Assembly (NCBI RefSeq): GCF_021730395.1
Contig: NC_069368.1
Location: 15,828,001 to 15,892,000, forward strand
From: Mercenaria mercenaria
Taxonomy: Eukaryota; Mollusca; Bivalvia; Venerida; Veneridae
Length of the DNA stretch: 64,000 nucleotides
Direction: 5' to 3'
Shown here: positions 1 through 9,910 of the stretch, one piece after another
How positions within the stretch are numbered: the stretch's first letter is position 1
How the letters are laid out: every line of letters starts with the position of its first letter
The notes under the pieces: model-generated
Seen by the model: only the letters and a program-made list of their open reading frames with translations
Databases searched by the model: none
What the model was told of the DNA's origin: nothing
Made by a program: the position numbers and the translations under genes

Positions 1-124
1 TAGCACTGGAAATCTTTTAAGCTTCACTGAGCTCAAATTCCAATGTGACCAGCCTGATCAATATAGTGAGCAGGAAACAGATGTTTATGTATACTTTTTT
101 CTAAAATAAAAACGAAATGCGGTG

Positions 125-245
125 TACTGAAACAGGGGTTCCATTTGACCCGGGACCCCGGGTCCGGACCCGGGAGATTTTCAAAAGACGCTCAAAGGAC
201 CCGGCATGATACTTGCCTGTGCGTCCTTCGGGACCCGGAGGCATT
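125..245. repeat. GC-rich inverted arm, left copy
   Basis: This is a GC-rich island (runs of GACCCGGGA and GGGTCC) in AT-rich surroundings. Read on the reverse strand it shares the order 'aaaatc - CCCGGG/GGGTCC block - GGAACCC - TGAAACA' with the segment at 2838-2940. The two lie in opposite orientation on either side of the tandem-repeat element at 1109-2817. They may be the terminal inverted repeats of one larger composite element or two copies of a dispersed repeat. Similarity is patchy, so the relation is an inference. The open frame through it on the minus strand is not convincing coding sequence. Confidence 0.45.
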
Positions 246-1108
246 TTCCTTTGATAATCCTTTCTCTTATCATTCATTTCCTTCAGTAAAACTATTTCCA
301 CGATAGACACGTGTATTCCAAAATAAACACTCGCGGTCATGCCCTCCTGCCTTTGAACTTCTGCTAAATCCCGCCCTTTCTCCTGTAGACATGCCTCGCT
401 GATTTTTTTATCAGCAAGTTACGTCACGGTGAGTGCACATAGGTAAGAAGAATCAACGAAGTGTTGAAATTAATTGATAAAGAGTATTGATCCTGTGTAC
501 TGTCAAAAAAGGCGCCAATTATTAAATTATCGTAAGCAGCTGATTACCGAGCATGTGAAAAGTGCCCTGCAACATTTTTTCATGCCAACTTTAAATTAGA
601 CCATTGTTTAGTGATCATACCGTAATTTCAACAAGAAACTTCACAAATTTTGATGAATTTTGAAAGCAAAAATAAATTTAGAATGTCCGTTCACGAGTCT
701 GATTACACCCGATGTCATATGCATATTTCCAAAATTCCTTAAAAAAACTGACTTTCAATGTAGTTTTTAATGATAAATAGCATCATTATTTGAGGAACTA
801 TCTCTGATTTAGCTTAGTTGGCCAAGTAAACTAAGCAAAAACTACTTTCCGATGACATTCCTAAATTGTACCAGTATCCGGATAGTACATTTTGGATACA
901 TTTTTATAGAGTGTTATAGCACTGTTCTGTTATTAAAAATCAAATGAAATATAGAAGAAAAACCTAATCAAAATAACATGAATTTTGATAAATATTAGTT
1001 TACAATATGAGACTATATGACCTGAAACTGACATTTTTATTATGCTGTAACATGATCTTGGGTTTATTGTTTTCTTAGGTAAAGATCTACGTATTACTAA
1101 ATAAAAAA
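246..1108. other. AT-rich stretch with no recognisable feature
   Basis: No coding, RNA or repeat signal was recognised. The only open frames are short and of low complexity. Confidence 0.6.
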
Positions 1109-2817
1109 ACAAGAGCTGTCTGATGACAGCACGCTCGACTATTCGAAGAATTGATTGAAGAATGGTGTCAAAATATTTCCACGGATAATCAGACAAAAGA
1201 AATAAATAGATTAGACAAACAATGTTCCTGTATTACTTTGATTTCGATAAGTCTTGCACTAAATGGCAATATATGAGCCAATTTCAAAGTCCAAAAAGGG
1301 CCATAATTCAGTCAAAATAGTGACGTACTCTTGCCTACAGATGGAAATCATAATGATAAACAAGTGTTCAAAGTTTAAAAGCCATATGTCAAATAGTTTT
1401 GACAAAACATGGACTTGTATGGAAACAGAACCAATTTCAAAGTCCAAAATGGGCCATAATTCAGCCAAAACAGATGACAGAGTTATGTTCTCTTTCCTAC
1501 AGATAGAGACTATTATACTAAACTAGTGATAAAAGTTTCAAAGCCATATGTCAAACACTTTACAAAAAAATATGAACTGGTACAAAAAACTTAACGAAGA
1601 TTTCTCAGTCAAAAAGGGCCATAATTCAGCCAAAATCCTTGATGGAGTTATGTACTCTTGCCTATAACTGGACATGGTGATGGTAAACAGGTGATGAAAG
1701 TTTCAAAGCTTTATCTCAAAAGACTTTGTCAAAATATGAACTGGTACGAAATATTAACCCAGATTTCTAAGTCAAAAAGGGCCATAATTCAGCCAAAATC
1801 CTTGATGGAGTTATGTACTCTTGCCTATAACTGGACATGGTGATGGTAACCAAGTGTTGAAAGTTTCATAGCTTTATCTCAAAAGACTTTGTCAAAATAT
1901 GAACTGGTACGAAAAACTTAACCATGATTTCTAAGTCAAAAGGGGCCATAATTCAGTCAAAATCCTTGATGGAGTTATGTGCTCTTGCCTATAACTGGAC
2001 ATGGTGATGGTAAACAGGTGATGAAAGTTTCAAAGCTTTATCTCAAAAGACTTTGTCAAAATATGAATTGGTACGAAATATTAACCCAGATTTCTAAGTC
2101 AAAAAGGGCCATAATTCAGCCAAAATCCTTGATGGAGTTATGTACTCTTGCCTATAACTGGACATGGTGATGGTAACCAAGTGTTGAAAGTTTCAAAGCT
2201 TTATCTCAAAAGACTTTGTCAAAATATGAACTGGTACGAAAAACTTAACCATGATTTCTAAGTCAAAAGGGCCATAATTCAGTCAAAATCCTTGATGGAG
2301 TTATGTGCTCTTGCCTATAACTGGACATGGTGATGGTAAACAAGTGCTGAAAGTTTCAAAGCTTTATCTCAAAAGACTTTGTCAAGATGTCGACTGGTAC
2401 GAAATATTAACCCAGATTTCTAAGTCGAAAAGGGCCATAATTCAGCCAAAATCCTTGATGGAGTTATGTGCTCTTGCCTATAACTGGACATGGTGATGGT
2501 AAACAAGTGTTGAAAGTTTCAAAGCTTTATCTCAAAAGACTTTGTCAAAATATGAACTGGTACGAATAACTTAACCATGATTTCTAAGTCAAAAGGGGCC
2601 ATAATTCAGCCAAAATCCTTGATGGAGTTATGTGCTCTTGCCCATAACTGGCCATGATGATGGTAAACAAGTGTTGAAAGTTTCAAAGCTTTATCTCAAA
2701 AGACTTTGTCAAAATGTGGACTGGTACGAAAAACTTAACCCAAGGTGTGACGCCGACGCCGACGCCGTGGTGAGTAGGATAGCTCTACTTATTCTTCGAA
2801 TAGTCGAGCTAAAAATA
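1109..2817 (-). mobile_element. Tandem-repeat-bearing non-autonomous element, family A (HINE/Helentron-like architecture)
   Basis: The left end starts ACAAGAGC and goes straight into a hairpin (GCTGTC tgat GACAGC, 1115-1130). A 19-bp perfect subterminal inverted repeat follows: GCTCGACTATTCGAAGAAT at 1133-1151 against its complement at 2791-2809. Between them is a tandem array of ~163-bp monomers (about 1280-2745) and a short GACGCC microsatellite (2748-2767). Read on the minus strand, the order is subterminal repeat, microsatellite, tandem core, subterminal repeat, terminal hairpin. That matches the published layout of Helentron-associated (DINE-1/HINE-like) elements. A second, shorter copy with the same ends is at 44694-45212. 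No protein is encoded. The Helentron assignment is an inference; the ends and array are seen directly. Confidence 0.75.
1560..2745. repeat. ~163-bp tandem monomers in a dimeric higher-order pattern (~327 bp)
   Basis: Monomers contain AAAAGGGCCATAATTCAG, then CTCTTGCCTATAACTGG, then AAAGTTTCAAAGCTTTATC. Two variants alternate (...AAATATTAACCCAG and ...AAAAACTTAACCATG), so near-identical sequence recurs every ~327 bp; the same short open frame restarts near 1658, 1979, 2305 and 2632. The frames are by-products of the repeat and not genes. Confidence 0.85.
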
Positions 2818-2837
2818 TAGTCAATTATATGGACGTG

Positions 2838-2940
2838 TTGGGACAGGACTCCTGTATTTTGGAAAAGGACCCTTCAAAATTTGGGCCCAAGGGTCCTGGG
2901 ACTCCTGGGTTTTCAGATCTAGTGGAACCCATGCTGAAAC
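2838..2940. repeat. GC-rich inverted arm, right copy
   Basis: GGGCCCAAGGGTCCTGGGAC followed by a short spacer, GGAACCC and TGAAACA. It is related in inverted orientation to 125-245 and sits immediately outside the family A element. Confidence 0.4.
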
Positions 2941-4439
2941 ATGAAAATGCAATGTTCTTCAAAATCTGACATTAGTAATGTCTCACTCTAGAAAAGATAC
3001 CTAGTTCAATAACATTAAACTTGCACAGGGTGCCTTTTAATATTTGGACGTTCAACATGTCCCTGTGTCAAGTTTAATCGAATGTCAGCCATTTGCATAG
3101 CACAGATTACGACTTTATTTTATTGAAGTGTAATGTAGGAAAACTCTCAAACACGTGAAACATTGGTTTACCGTAACTAAAACTGCACCACCAATCACTT
3201 CTCCGACGCATTTCACAGAAACTTCTAGCGTAATTTACTGAAATATCATGAACAATACAACACCAAATAAATATATAGAATCAATTATACATGCTTAGAC
3301 GAAAACAAATACGTTTAAGCTACGACACTTGTAAAACATCTGCGGCAATTATTTAACGCATGGGTACCGCCGAACGCATGTGGACTAGCCTTTTAAACTG
3401 CTTTGTTAGGACTTTACAACTAATTTAAGTAACTTTTAATAAAATTACAACCAATAAATGCTAATTACACCCATCGATTATAAACATATGTCTACTACTT
3501 AGACAATACGTTAGTAACAGGCCGAATTTTTTTTTCAAATCCGACAGTGAGAATATTTTTTCGTCTAAAATTAATCTTTATAATAAAGAAGTTTTGACAG
3601 TTCGTGTTGTGTTGTGAAAGTGAATGGATGTAAATTTCATTTTCAAAGTGCGGACTGATCTTCAATATCTTCAGTAAGACAGTATGTTCAATGGATGTGT
3701 AAATTAGGTTTCTTTGTCCGTTGTTGGTAGTTAGCTATCGCTTTCAAGTCACTTCTGCCGTGAACTTGTAAAACCTTCCGCAAGAACTTTTGCGGAAAGC
3801 TCTACCGGGAAATTCATACTTTCGATAAAACGTCGGACTATATGAAATGTCAAAATCTTAAAATATTGGAAGTCCGACGTTTATTTATAGAACTAAAAAG
3901 ATACCCTGATACCGAAGTATTACAAAATTTCAGATAAAAATGAATTTTTTGTGTGTGTCTCTTTCTGATTAAATGAATGCATGACACTTTCAAATCAACC
4001 TAAGCTTGATGGCATGCTTGTTACCTTGTCATAAATAAGCAAAATTAATGCTGCGAGTAGGTAAGTAAACATTCAACGCGTAGTAGAATTTCTTTGCATT
4101 AACAGAGACTACTCAAACAGATTTAGGACGCACAATGTACAGACAATAGGGAAATTCATGAATTGGATCAGCATATAGAAGGAACAGGCAGATGAAATTA
4201 GATTTAATTTCACAAAATAATTATTCGTGCCTACCATTTTGAACCGGAAGTTAAAAAGAATCCGTCAAGGTGAAAGCGTGATATACAGTAACTGTGAGAA
4301 ACACAAATACGGTGGAAAACTACTAAATCTTTGTGGAAGCTTGTTTTTCTTGGCAACCATTTAATGTATATTTTCTCATCTTTAGTGTCCGACGATTTTT
4401 TTCTTACTAATTTTCAATGAAATTTCTATAAAAATAGAA
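2941..4439. other. Intergenic sequence without recognised features
   Basis: About 1.5 kb of AT-rich sequence. No open frame above background, no tRNA-like boxes and no obvious repeat were found. Confidence 0.55.
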
Positions 4440-5700
4440 AGAAAACAGGGAATGAATATTTTTTATGAATATAAGCTTTAATTTATATGGTAATAAGATA
4501 GAGTGTGAAGATAATGTAAAACTTCTAGGTGTGACTATTGACTTTAAGGTGAAATTTGATATACAAGTAGCAAATATATGTAAAAAAAAACTTCTGGACA
4601 ACTGAATGTATTAAACAGAATAGGTAAATTAGGAAAATTAAATATTCATTACACATTTGTCCTTTCAAACTTCAACTATTGCCCTCTGACTTGGCATTTT
4701 TGCTCTGAAACTAATACTAAAAAACTGGAAAAAAATCAAGAACGAGCTCTACGTTTCATTTATGATGATTATTTTTCGGACTATGATTCTCTCTTTGATA
4801 AATCTAAAATGCCAACTTTGAAAATACGAAGGTTGAGGACAATGGTTCTCGAAGTTTTTAAAATTGTAAACAAACATGATCCGGTCTATTTGCATGACTT
4901 AGTTAAAATCAAAGAAAATTCTTATTCTTTTATGTACATTAATACAGCAATGTTGCCTCAGGTAAGAACTAAAAGTTACGGCAGTAGCTCTCTTCGTTCC
5001 AGTACACCAAAGTTATGGAATTCGCTTCCTCAGCATTTCAGGGAGGAGACGAACTTCCATCACTTCAAGAGTATGATTAATGCCTGGAACGGTGAGAGCT
5101 GCTCCTGTTCGTTTTGCTCATAGTTCCAAGTCATCGTTTCGTTTAGCTTCTCTGTGTGCTTTTTCAGTTTAACCTTTTTGCTTTAGCTTTCCTTTGTTAT
5201 ATCACCAGCTGGTCTGATTTAGCCTGACCATGTATGTGCTTTTATTTATGTACTAGCTAGCAATCTGTAATTTTAATATTACCATTATTGTAATGGAGCA
5301 ATTCTTATTGAACCCCTGGGAGAGTAGTGCTAATCAGTTTACATCAAATCTGATTTGAGGTTATAGTTGATTTTTTTTTAATTTCTTAATTATACACAGT
5401 TTGTGTCTTTTTCCCCTTGCAGGTTTTATGTTTTTTTTCTTTTAAGTGAAGTATTTAGGCCCTTGGTCAAGATTAGCGCTACTCTCACAGGTCTTAACAT
5501 GTATTTATATACTTAATGTATATGCTTATTTTATGATTAATATATGTGTATAACTCATATGATGATCTGCATTTTACTTGTTTTTGTTATATGTTGGTAA
5601 ATAGTTATACATAGCTAATGTTTTCCTGTGTATATATATGCACCGACTTTAAATAAAATGTGTATTGTATTGTAATTTGTATTGCATTGTATTGTAATGC
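4440..5700 (+). mobile_element. 5'-truncated CR1/jockey-like LINE, 3' end
   Basis: This copy holds the C-terminal part of a non-LTR reverse transcriptase and about 0.55 kb of 3' UTR. It ends in AATAAAATG followed by a TGTATTGTAAT-type short repeat (about 5650-5700), which is typical of CR1/L2-like 3' ends. The 5' truncation is as expected from incomplete target-primed reverse transcription. Another dispersed repeat begins directly after the tail at about 5700. Confidence 0.8.
4470..5123 (+). pseudogene. LINE reverse-transcriptase C-terminal region
   Basis: The translation has the landmarks of the region after the RT palm: VKLLGVTID, then NYCPLTWHF, then RALRFIYDDY, then TPKLWNSLPQHFR near the end. 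These are characteristic of CR1/jockey-clade ORF2 C-termini. The frame is open from about 4590 to the stop at 5123. The more upstream part (4470-4585) lies in another frame, with the shift at the A-run around 4582-4590. No catalytic FADD box is present because the element is 5' truncated, so the copy cannot be active. Confidence 0.8.
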
Positions 5701-5890
5701 AAAGCAGCGGGATGAATATCCAACAGGGAAAGTCATGTTCTAAAAACGCAGCCTCCCCAAACGCAAACCTAGCACGCGGATGCACACACCACACACACAC
5801 ACAATGCAAACACACAAGGACAAAAAAAAAAAAATAATAAAAAAATAAAGGAACACAGTGGGACACCGCCGGCAAAACCACCACTGGGGA
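5701..5890 (+). repeat. Dispersed repeat R2, copy 1
   Basis: It begins GATGAATATCCAACAGG and ends ACACAGTGGGACACCGCC...CAAAACCACCACTGGG. The reverse complement of 59460-59585 carries both ends with high similarity. The middle of this copy differs and includes CACACA and poly-A simple sequence. No class could be assigned. The minus-strand open frame over it is not a gene. Confidence 0.7.
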
Positions 5891-7150
5891 GCTTATACCT
5901 CACTTAACCTCCAACATGTTCCAAAGTCACATGACAGTGTTGATAAAAGTTATCCCCACCAGGTAAAACCCTAACATACGCAAAGGCAATAGAAGGCATG
6001 TAATGTAAAACACAAAAAAGCTCTAGTTTATTTATATAAAAGCAATCCTTAAGAACCTAAAACGCATGTACTCAATGCCTTTGCAGAAAACAGAGCAACA
6101 AGGGAAACACCCTTAAAGCCCCGACGAAACAGGCCAGAAAACAGATATCAAAATAGCTCAGTCCTGGTAGGATTTAAGAACTACCTATCATAGAGTCCTC
6201 CACCTGTTCCGTCCAACACAATCAAAGAGGAAAGCGTAGCGTCCAACTGTAAAAGGGCTGAACACCAAACATGCGGTGTGTCTCAAAACTGTTGGGTCAT
6301 AACCTCTTGTAATAAAACGTTTAATAACTTTACTAAATACAAGTCTTTCAAGAATGTAAGTAATAAAACTAGATGAATTAAGATTTGTGTAAACTAGCAG
6401 AACAGAGCAAAATAGAAAAGTGGAAACTCCACAGGTCGCTCAACACGACAAAAACGAAAATGTTGCAGGTTCGGTTTGATGGAGTCTGTTCATGGACGGT
6501 TGTGGAAATGCATGCTACCATCCACGCCCTAAAGCCACCGGTTGAGCAGAACTCAACATTTACACAAGCTACAAGTACAAAAATCAATTTAGAAACATCT
6601 GCAGATGTATTCATACGGCGGTGCACATGGAACCTTCAATGATACACTACCGTGTAATTCCATGAAAAGCTGCATATGGTCCCCATTTAAAATAATGGGC
6701 TTGCCCTAAACGAGAAAACAATGAGCAGAACTAAAATAAACTTGAATTTAGAAAGGGGATCTGAGGTTATGGAACCTACCTATCGCAGGAACTGCCAAAA
6801 GACAAAATTAAAAAGCAGGTACCATATCCAATGGGTGATTATACAATACCCAAAGCTATGAAAGCGGGAGTATTGGAACCACCCAGGCCGAAATGTTCAA
6901 GCTGATAAACTAAACAGTACCAATAACTCGATACAAAAGTCATGCTGAACGATCTAAGAAGATCGAAATATAACAGCCCCGGTTGTATGTACGGGGAGAC
7001 TTTTTACGGCCGCAACACGGCACAAACAACACTGCTTTGATAATAAAATAGAAAAGTGAAAACTCCACAGGTCGCTCAATACGACAAAAACGAAAATGTT
7101 GCGGGTTCGGTTTGACTGAGCCTGCTTATGGACGGTAGTGGAAATGCATA
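5891..7150. repeat. Uncharacterised region with an internal ~105-bp direct repeat
   Basis: Two similar blocks, 6407-6515 and 7046-7152, lie in direct orientation about 640 bp apart. Both contain AACTCCACAGGTCGCTCAA, a CGACAAAAACGAAAATGTTGC stretch and a GGTTTGA..GAGCCTG/GTCTGTTCATGG core. The core recurs elsewhere in the window (family R1). No protein similarity was recognised in the rest of the interval. Confidence 0.5.
6407..6515 (+). repeat. Dispersed repeat R1, divergent copy 1
   Basis: It shares a core of the form GGTTTGAtgGAGTCTGTTCATG followed by GGT(t/a)(g/a)TGGAAATGcATGC with 7046-7152. More distantly it matches the R1 copies at 12265-12400 (reverse), 13935-14045, 53786-54110 and 63368-63625. 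Confidence 0.55.
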
Positions 7151-7152
7151 CC
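7046..7152 (+). repeat. Dispersed repeat R1, divergent copy 2
   Basis: It is a close direct repeat of 6407-6515. It lies just upstream of the decayed LINE that starts about 7150. Confidence 0.55.
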
Positions 7153-7709
7153 CTAGAAGTTAGAAAAGCCAGGGCAGAATATGAATTAATCAAGTAGAAT
7201 ATGTTAAAGATCACTCCAAGAAAATTTGGAAATATGGTATATAGAGATAACACAAATACAAATATATCCGTAAGTTTAGAAGAACCGAAGCTTTTCGTAG
7301 CTTACGTTATAAAATTTTCATCTTGACTTTAGGTAGCATATCTGAAGACATAAAAAAATCTACAGCACTAAAAACATTTCATAAAGTATCTTAACATTAG
7401 TGAAGAACGGTACATACAATACAAAACTTTAATCTAGGAACATTAGATAGATGCAGAAAACTGAGAAGTGATAAAAAGTATGAACTCAAGCAAGGCATAT
7501 AAAGGATAATATAATTCTTGAAGGAGTGTGAAAAATTGAAATATCAAGTATTCAAGACATCTACGCAACAAGGAACCAAGATTGTATTTAAAACAAAAAC
7601 AATTAAATGAATGTGATAGGTTTCTTTAAATTGTGAAACAGGAGGAAAGTTGAAAATTATAGGCCTATTAATGTGACTTTTTTTTACTGTAGAACTATGA
7701 AGGCTTATA

Positions 7710-8988
7710 CGAGGGTCCTGCAAAAAGTTCTGTCACTAATAGGCTTCTGTAGTATTTCAAAACGCTTCATTGAACTTGAATGGTGTGCCCAATTGCTTAC
7801 GATATCCGTTTATTTCGTGCAAATTGCTTTTCAAATGACAAATTTATTTTAAACTGAAATGCATGCAGTCATATACACTGACCAATTTACTAGTCACATT
7901 GTAAAATGGACGAAAAGACTGAAAGTCGTAGCTATATTAAATGCCGCATTAGGCTTGATATAGATTAAAAGCAGATATTTGATTAATTATGTGGTATATA
8001 TATATGGACCTCAGGCCATTTCAATGCGCACAGTGTTTAGGTGGGTTAAAGCCTTTAAAGCTTGGAAATTATCTGTTGAAGATGATACCCGTTCTGGTAG
8101 GCCTAAAACCTCTGTTAACGAGGCAAACATCGCTGCTATAAAAGCTGTGGTGGAACAGGATGCGCAATTGTCGGTGAAAGATATACTGACATATCAAAAG
8201 GCAGTGTGCAAACAATTCTGAAAAAGCGTTTGGACCTGAGAAAGGTTTGAACTAGGTGGGTACCTCATTTGCTCACTGAGGAGCAAAAGAAACAACGCCT
8301 TAAATGTGCCCGGGAACTTTTGAAAACATACAAAGGCTGTGATAGTCGGGTTATTTCTAGTTAATTTGCTAACATGCGTGCACATGTTTGAGCCACAGAG
8401 AAGGGCTGATAATAAGCAATGGAAGCGAAAAGATCAAAAACGCCCCATGTATTGGCAAGAGAACCATAAGTTCGAAAAAGATGTTGTAAGCAATTTTCTT
8501 CAATTCTAGTGGGCCAGTCGTTCAAGTGCCTTGTCCATCTGGCCATACAGTTACTGGACGATTCTACAAGAAAGTGAAAAAGTTTCACAATATGAAACGT
8601 CCAAGCAAATGATGGCCAGGAGTCCATCTTATACACGACAACGCATCCCCTCACAAGTGTGAGCTTGTTAAGTCTTTTTTGATTTCTGAAAAAGTGGAAG
8701 TTGTAAACCATCCGCCTTATTCACCTGACCTGAGTCCCTGTGACTTTTTTTATTTATTTATTTCCAACGCTTTAGAAAATGCTTTCTGGAAAGAAATATA
8801 TGTCCAGAAGTTCTCTTGGTATATACCACTAGACTATTTATCTGCTTTTCACGATTGGGTAAAAAGGTTACAAAAATGTATTTCGGTAAAGGGGAATACT
8901 TTGAAGGTTTGCAATAAAAAATAATTTTGATCAAACGTAGCACTTAAGAAATCCGAACCCAATGACAGAACTTTTAGCAGGACCCTCG
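7710..8988 (+). mobile_element. Mariner-family DNA transposon inserted in the LINE
   Basis: The terminal inverted repeats begin CGAGGGTCCTGC(A/T)AAAAGTTC and are flanked by TA on both sides (7708-7709 and 8989-8990), the invariant mariner target duplication. The length of about 1279 bp is normal for a mariner. The interior encodes a degraded transposase. Confidence 0.93.
7906..8924 (+). pseudogene. Mariner transposase remnant
   Basis: The reading starts at the ATG at 7906 (MDEKTESRSYIKCRIRL) and covers about 1019 bp, which matches the ~340 residues of mariner transposases. Visible parts are the HTH region (ISMRTVFRWVKAFKAWKLS, then DDTRSGRPKTSVNEANI, 8015-8130) and the C-terminal catalytic part HDNASPHK...YSPDLSPCD (about 8635-8745). 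The spacing between the second and third aspartates there is 34 residues, the D34D signature of true mariners. In-frame stops occur soon after the start and several frameshifts follow, so this copy is dead. Flanking sequences are LINE, not host gene. Confidence 0.9.
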
Positions 8989-9910
8989 TAATAAGAGATC
9001 AAATAATTAGTCGTTTAGATAGGCACGAAATTAATGATATCGATTTCCAGCGCATCATTAACTTCTGGACCCGATGGACGTCTAGACGGAAGCAGCATGC
9101 ATATGGTTTGCTGACAGAATTTTGGGGATATGGAATAAGAGTTAACCTTTACAAACCATTAGAATACTTTCTGATATGAAGAAACGTGGTAAGTGGAAGT
9201 TACGACGAGCGGAGGCTGTTAAAAGCGAAGCACCACAAGGAAGTGTCATTCGTCCAATATCATTCCTTCTTTATATTAATGATCTACCAGAGATTATAAA
9301 TGACAATAAAGTTGCTTGCAGATGATAAAAAAACTATATTCTAAGGTATATGACCCAACAAGTAAATAAGTATTACAGAAAACGGTTTTTGAAGCATCAG
9401 AATGGGTGGATAAAATGGCAACGTTAATTCTGTTCCAAGAAATGTAAACATATTACTTTTAGCAGTAGAGGTAATCCACACAAGTAATACAGAATAGGCT
9501 GTGAGAATGATATAACAGTGATAAGTCATGTGAACAATGAAAGAGATCTGCGCTTGGTATTTGAAGATAAAATGGAATTCAGTATATATATATATTAAAC
9601 AAAACTGAAAAGGCTAATAGGAATCTAGCTGGGATTAATCTACAGGACCTTCTCATACCTGAATAAAAAATGTTTTTGCACCAGTAGAGTAGCTTTGTTA
9701 GACCACATTTAGAGTACTAGTATGGAATTGTAATATTATATCCAATCTTGAAGACAGATATAAATCATGTCAATTGAAAGAGCGACCAGAATGGTAGGTA
9801 ATCTGAGTCAGTTTTCATATATTGAAACGATAAAGATTGTCGATAGATCATCATTGGAATATTTAAAAAAAATCAATCAGATATGATTCAGGTTTACAAA
9901 ATTTAAAATA

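Larger units (their letters stand above)
7150..9910 (+). mobile_element. Decayed non-LTR retrotransposon (LINE), split by a mariner element
   Basis: Fragments in several frames follow the order of a LINE ORF2. They are: a linker of the KARAEYE...KDHSKKIWKY type (7160-7245); ENYRPINVT (about 7650-7675); then, beyond the inserted mariner, IRDQIISRLDRHEINDIDFQ (about 8993-9050); the RT box APQGSV...FLLYINDLPE (about 9226-9296); LADD (9315-9326), corresponding to the catalytic F/YADD; and RPHLEY and DMIQVYK near the end (about 9700-9900). Many stops and shifts make it inactive. RT fragments on either side of 7710-8988 are adjacent in LINE order, which identifies the mariner as a later insertion. 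Confidence 0.8.

Noticed and set aside
1658-2820. Series of ~60-codon frames (ITGHGDGKQ...)
   Set aside because: They recur at the repeat spacing of ~327 bp and are by-products of the tandem monomers.
5891-7150. LTR-type element suggested by the ~105-bp direct repeats at 6407 and 7046
   Set aside because: No primer-binding site, polypurine tract, gag/pol similarity or matching ends; the repeated block is better explained as two copies of dispersed repeat R1.
8361-8711. 116-codon minus-strand frame within the mariner
   Set aside because: It is a shadow of the transposase coded on the plus strand, whose catalytic residues are visible there.
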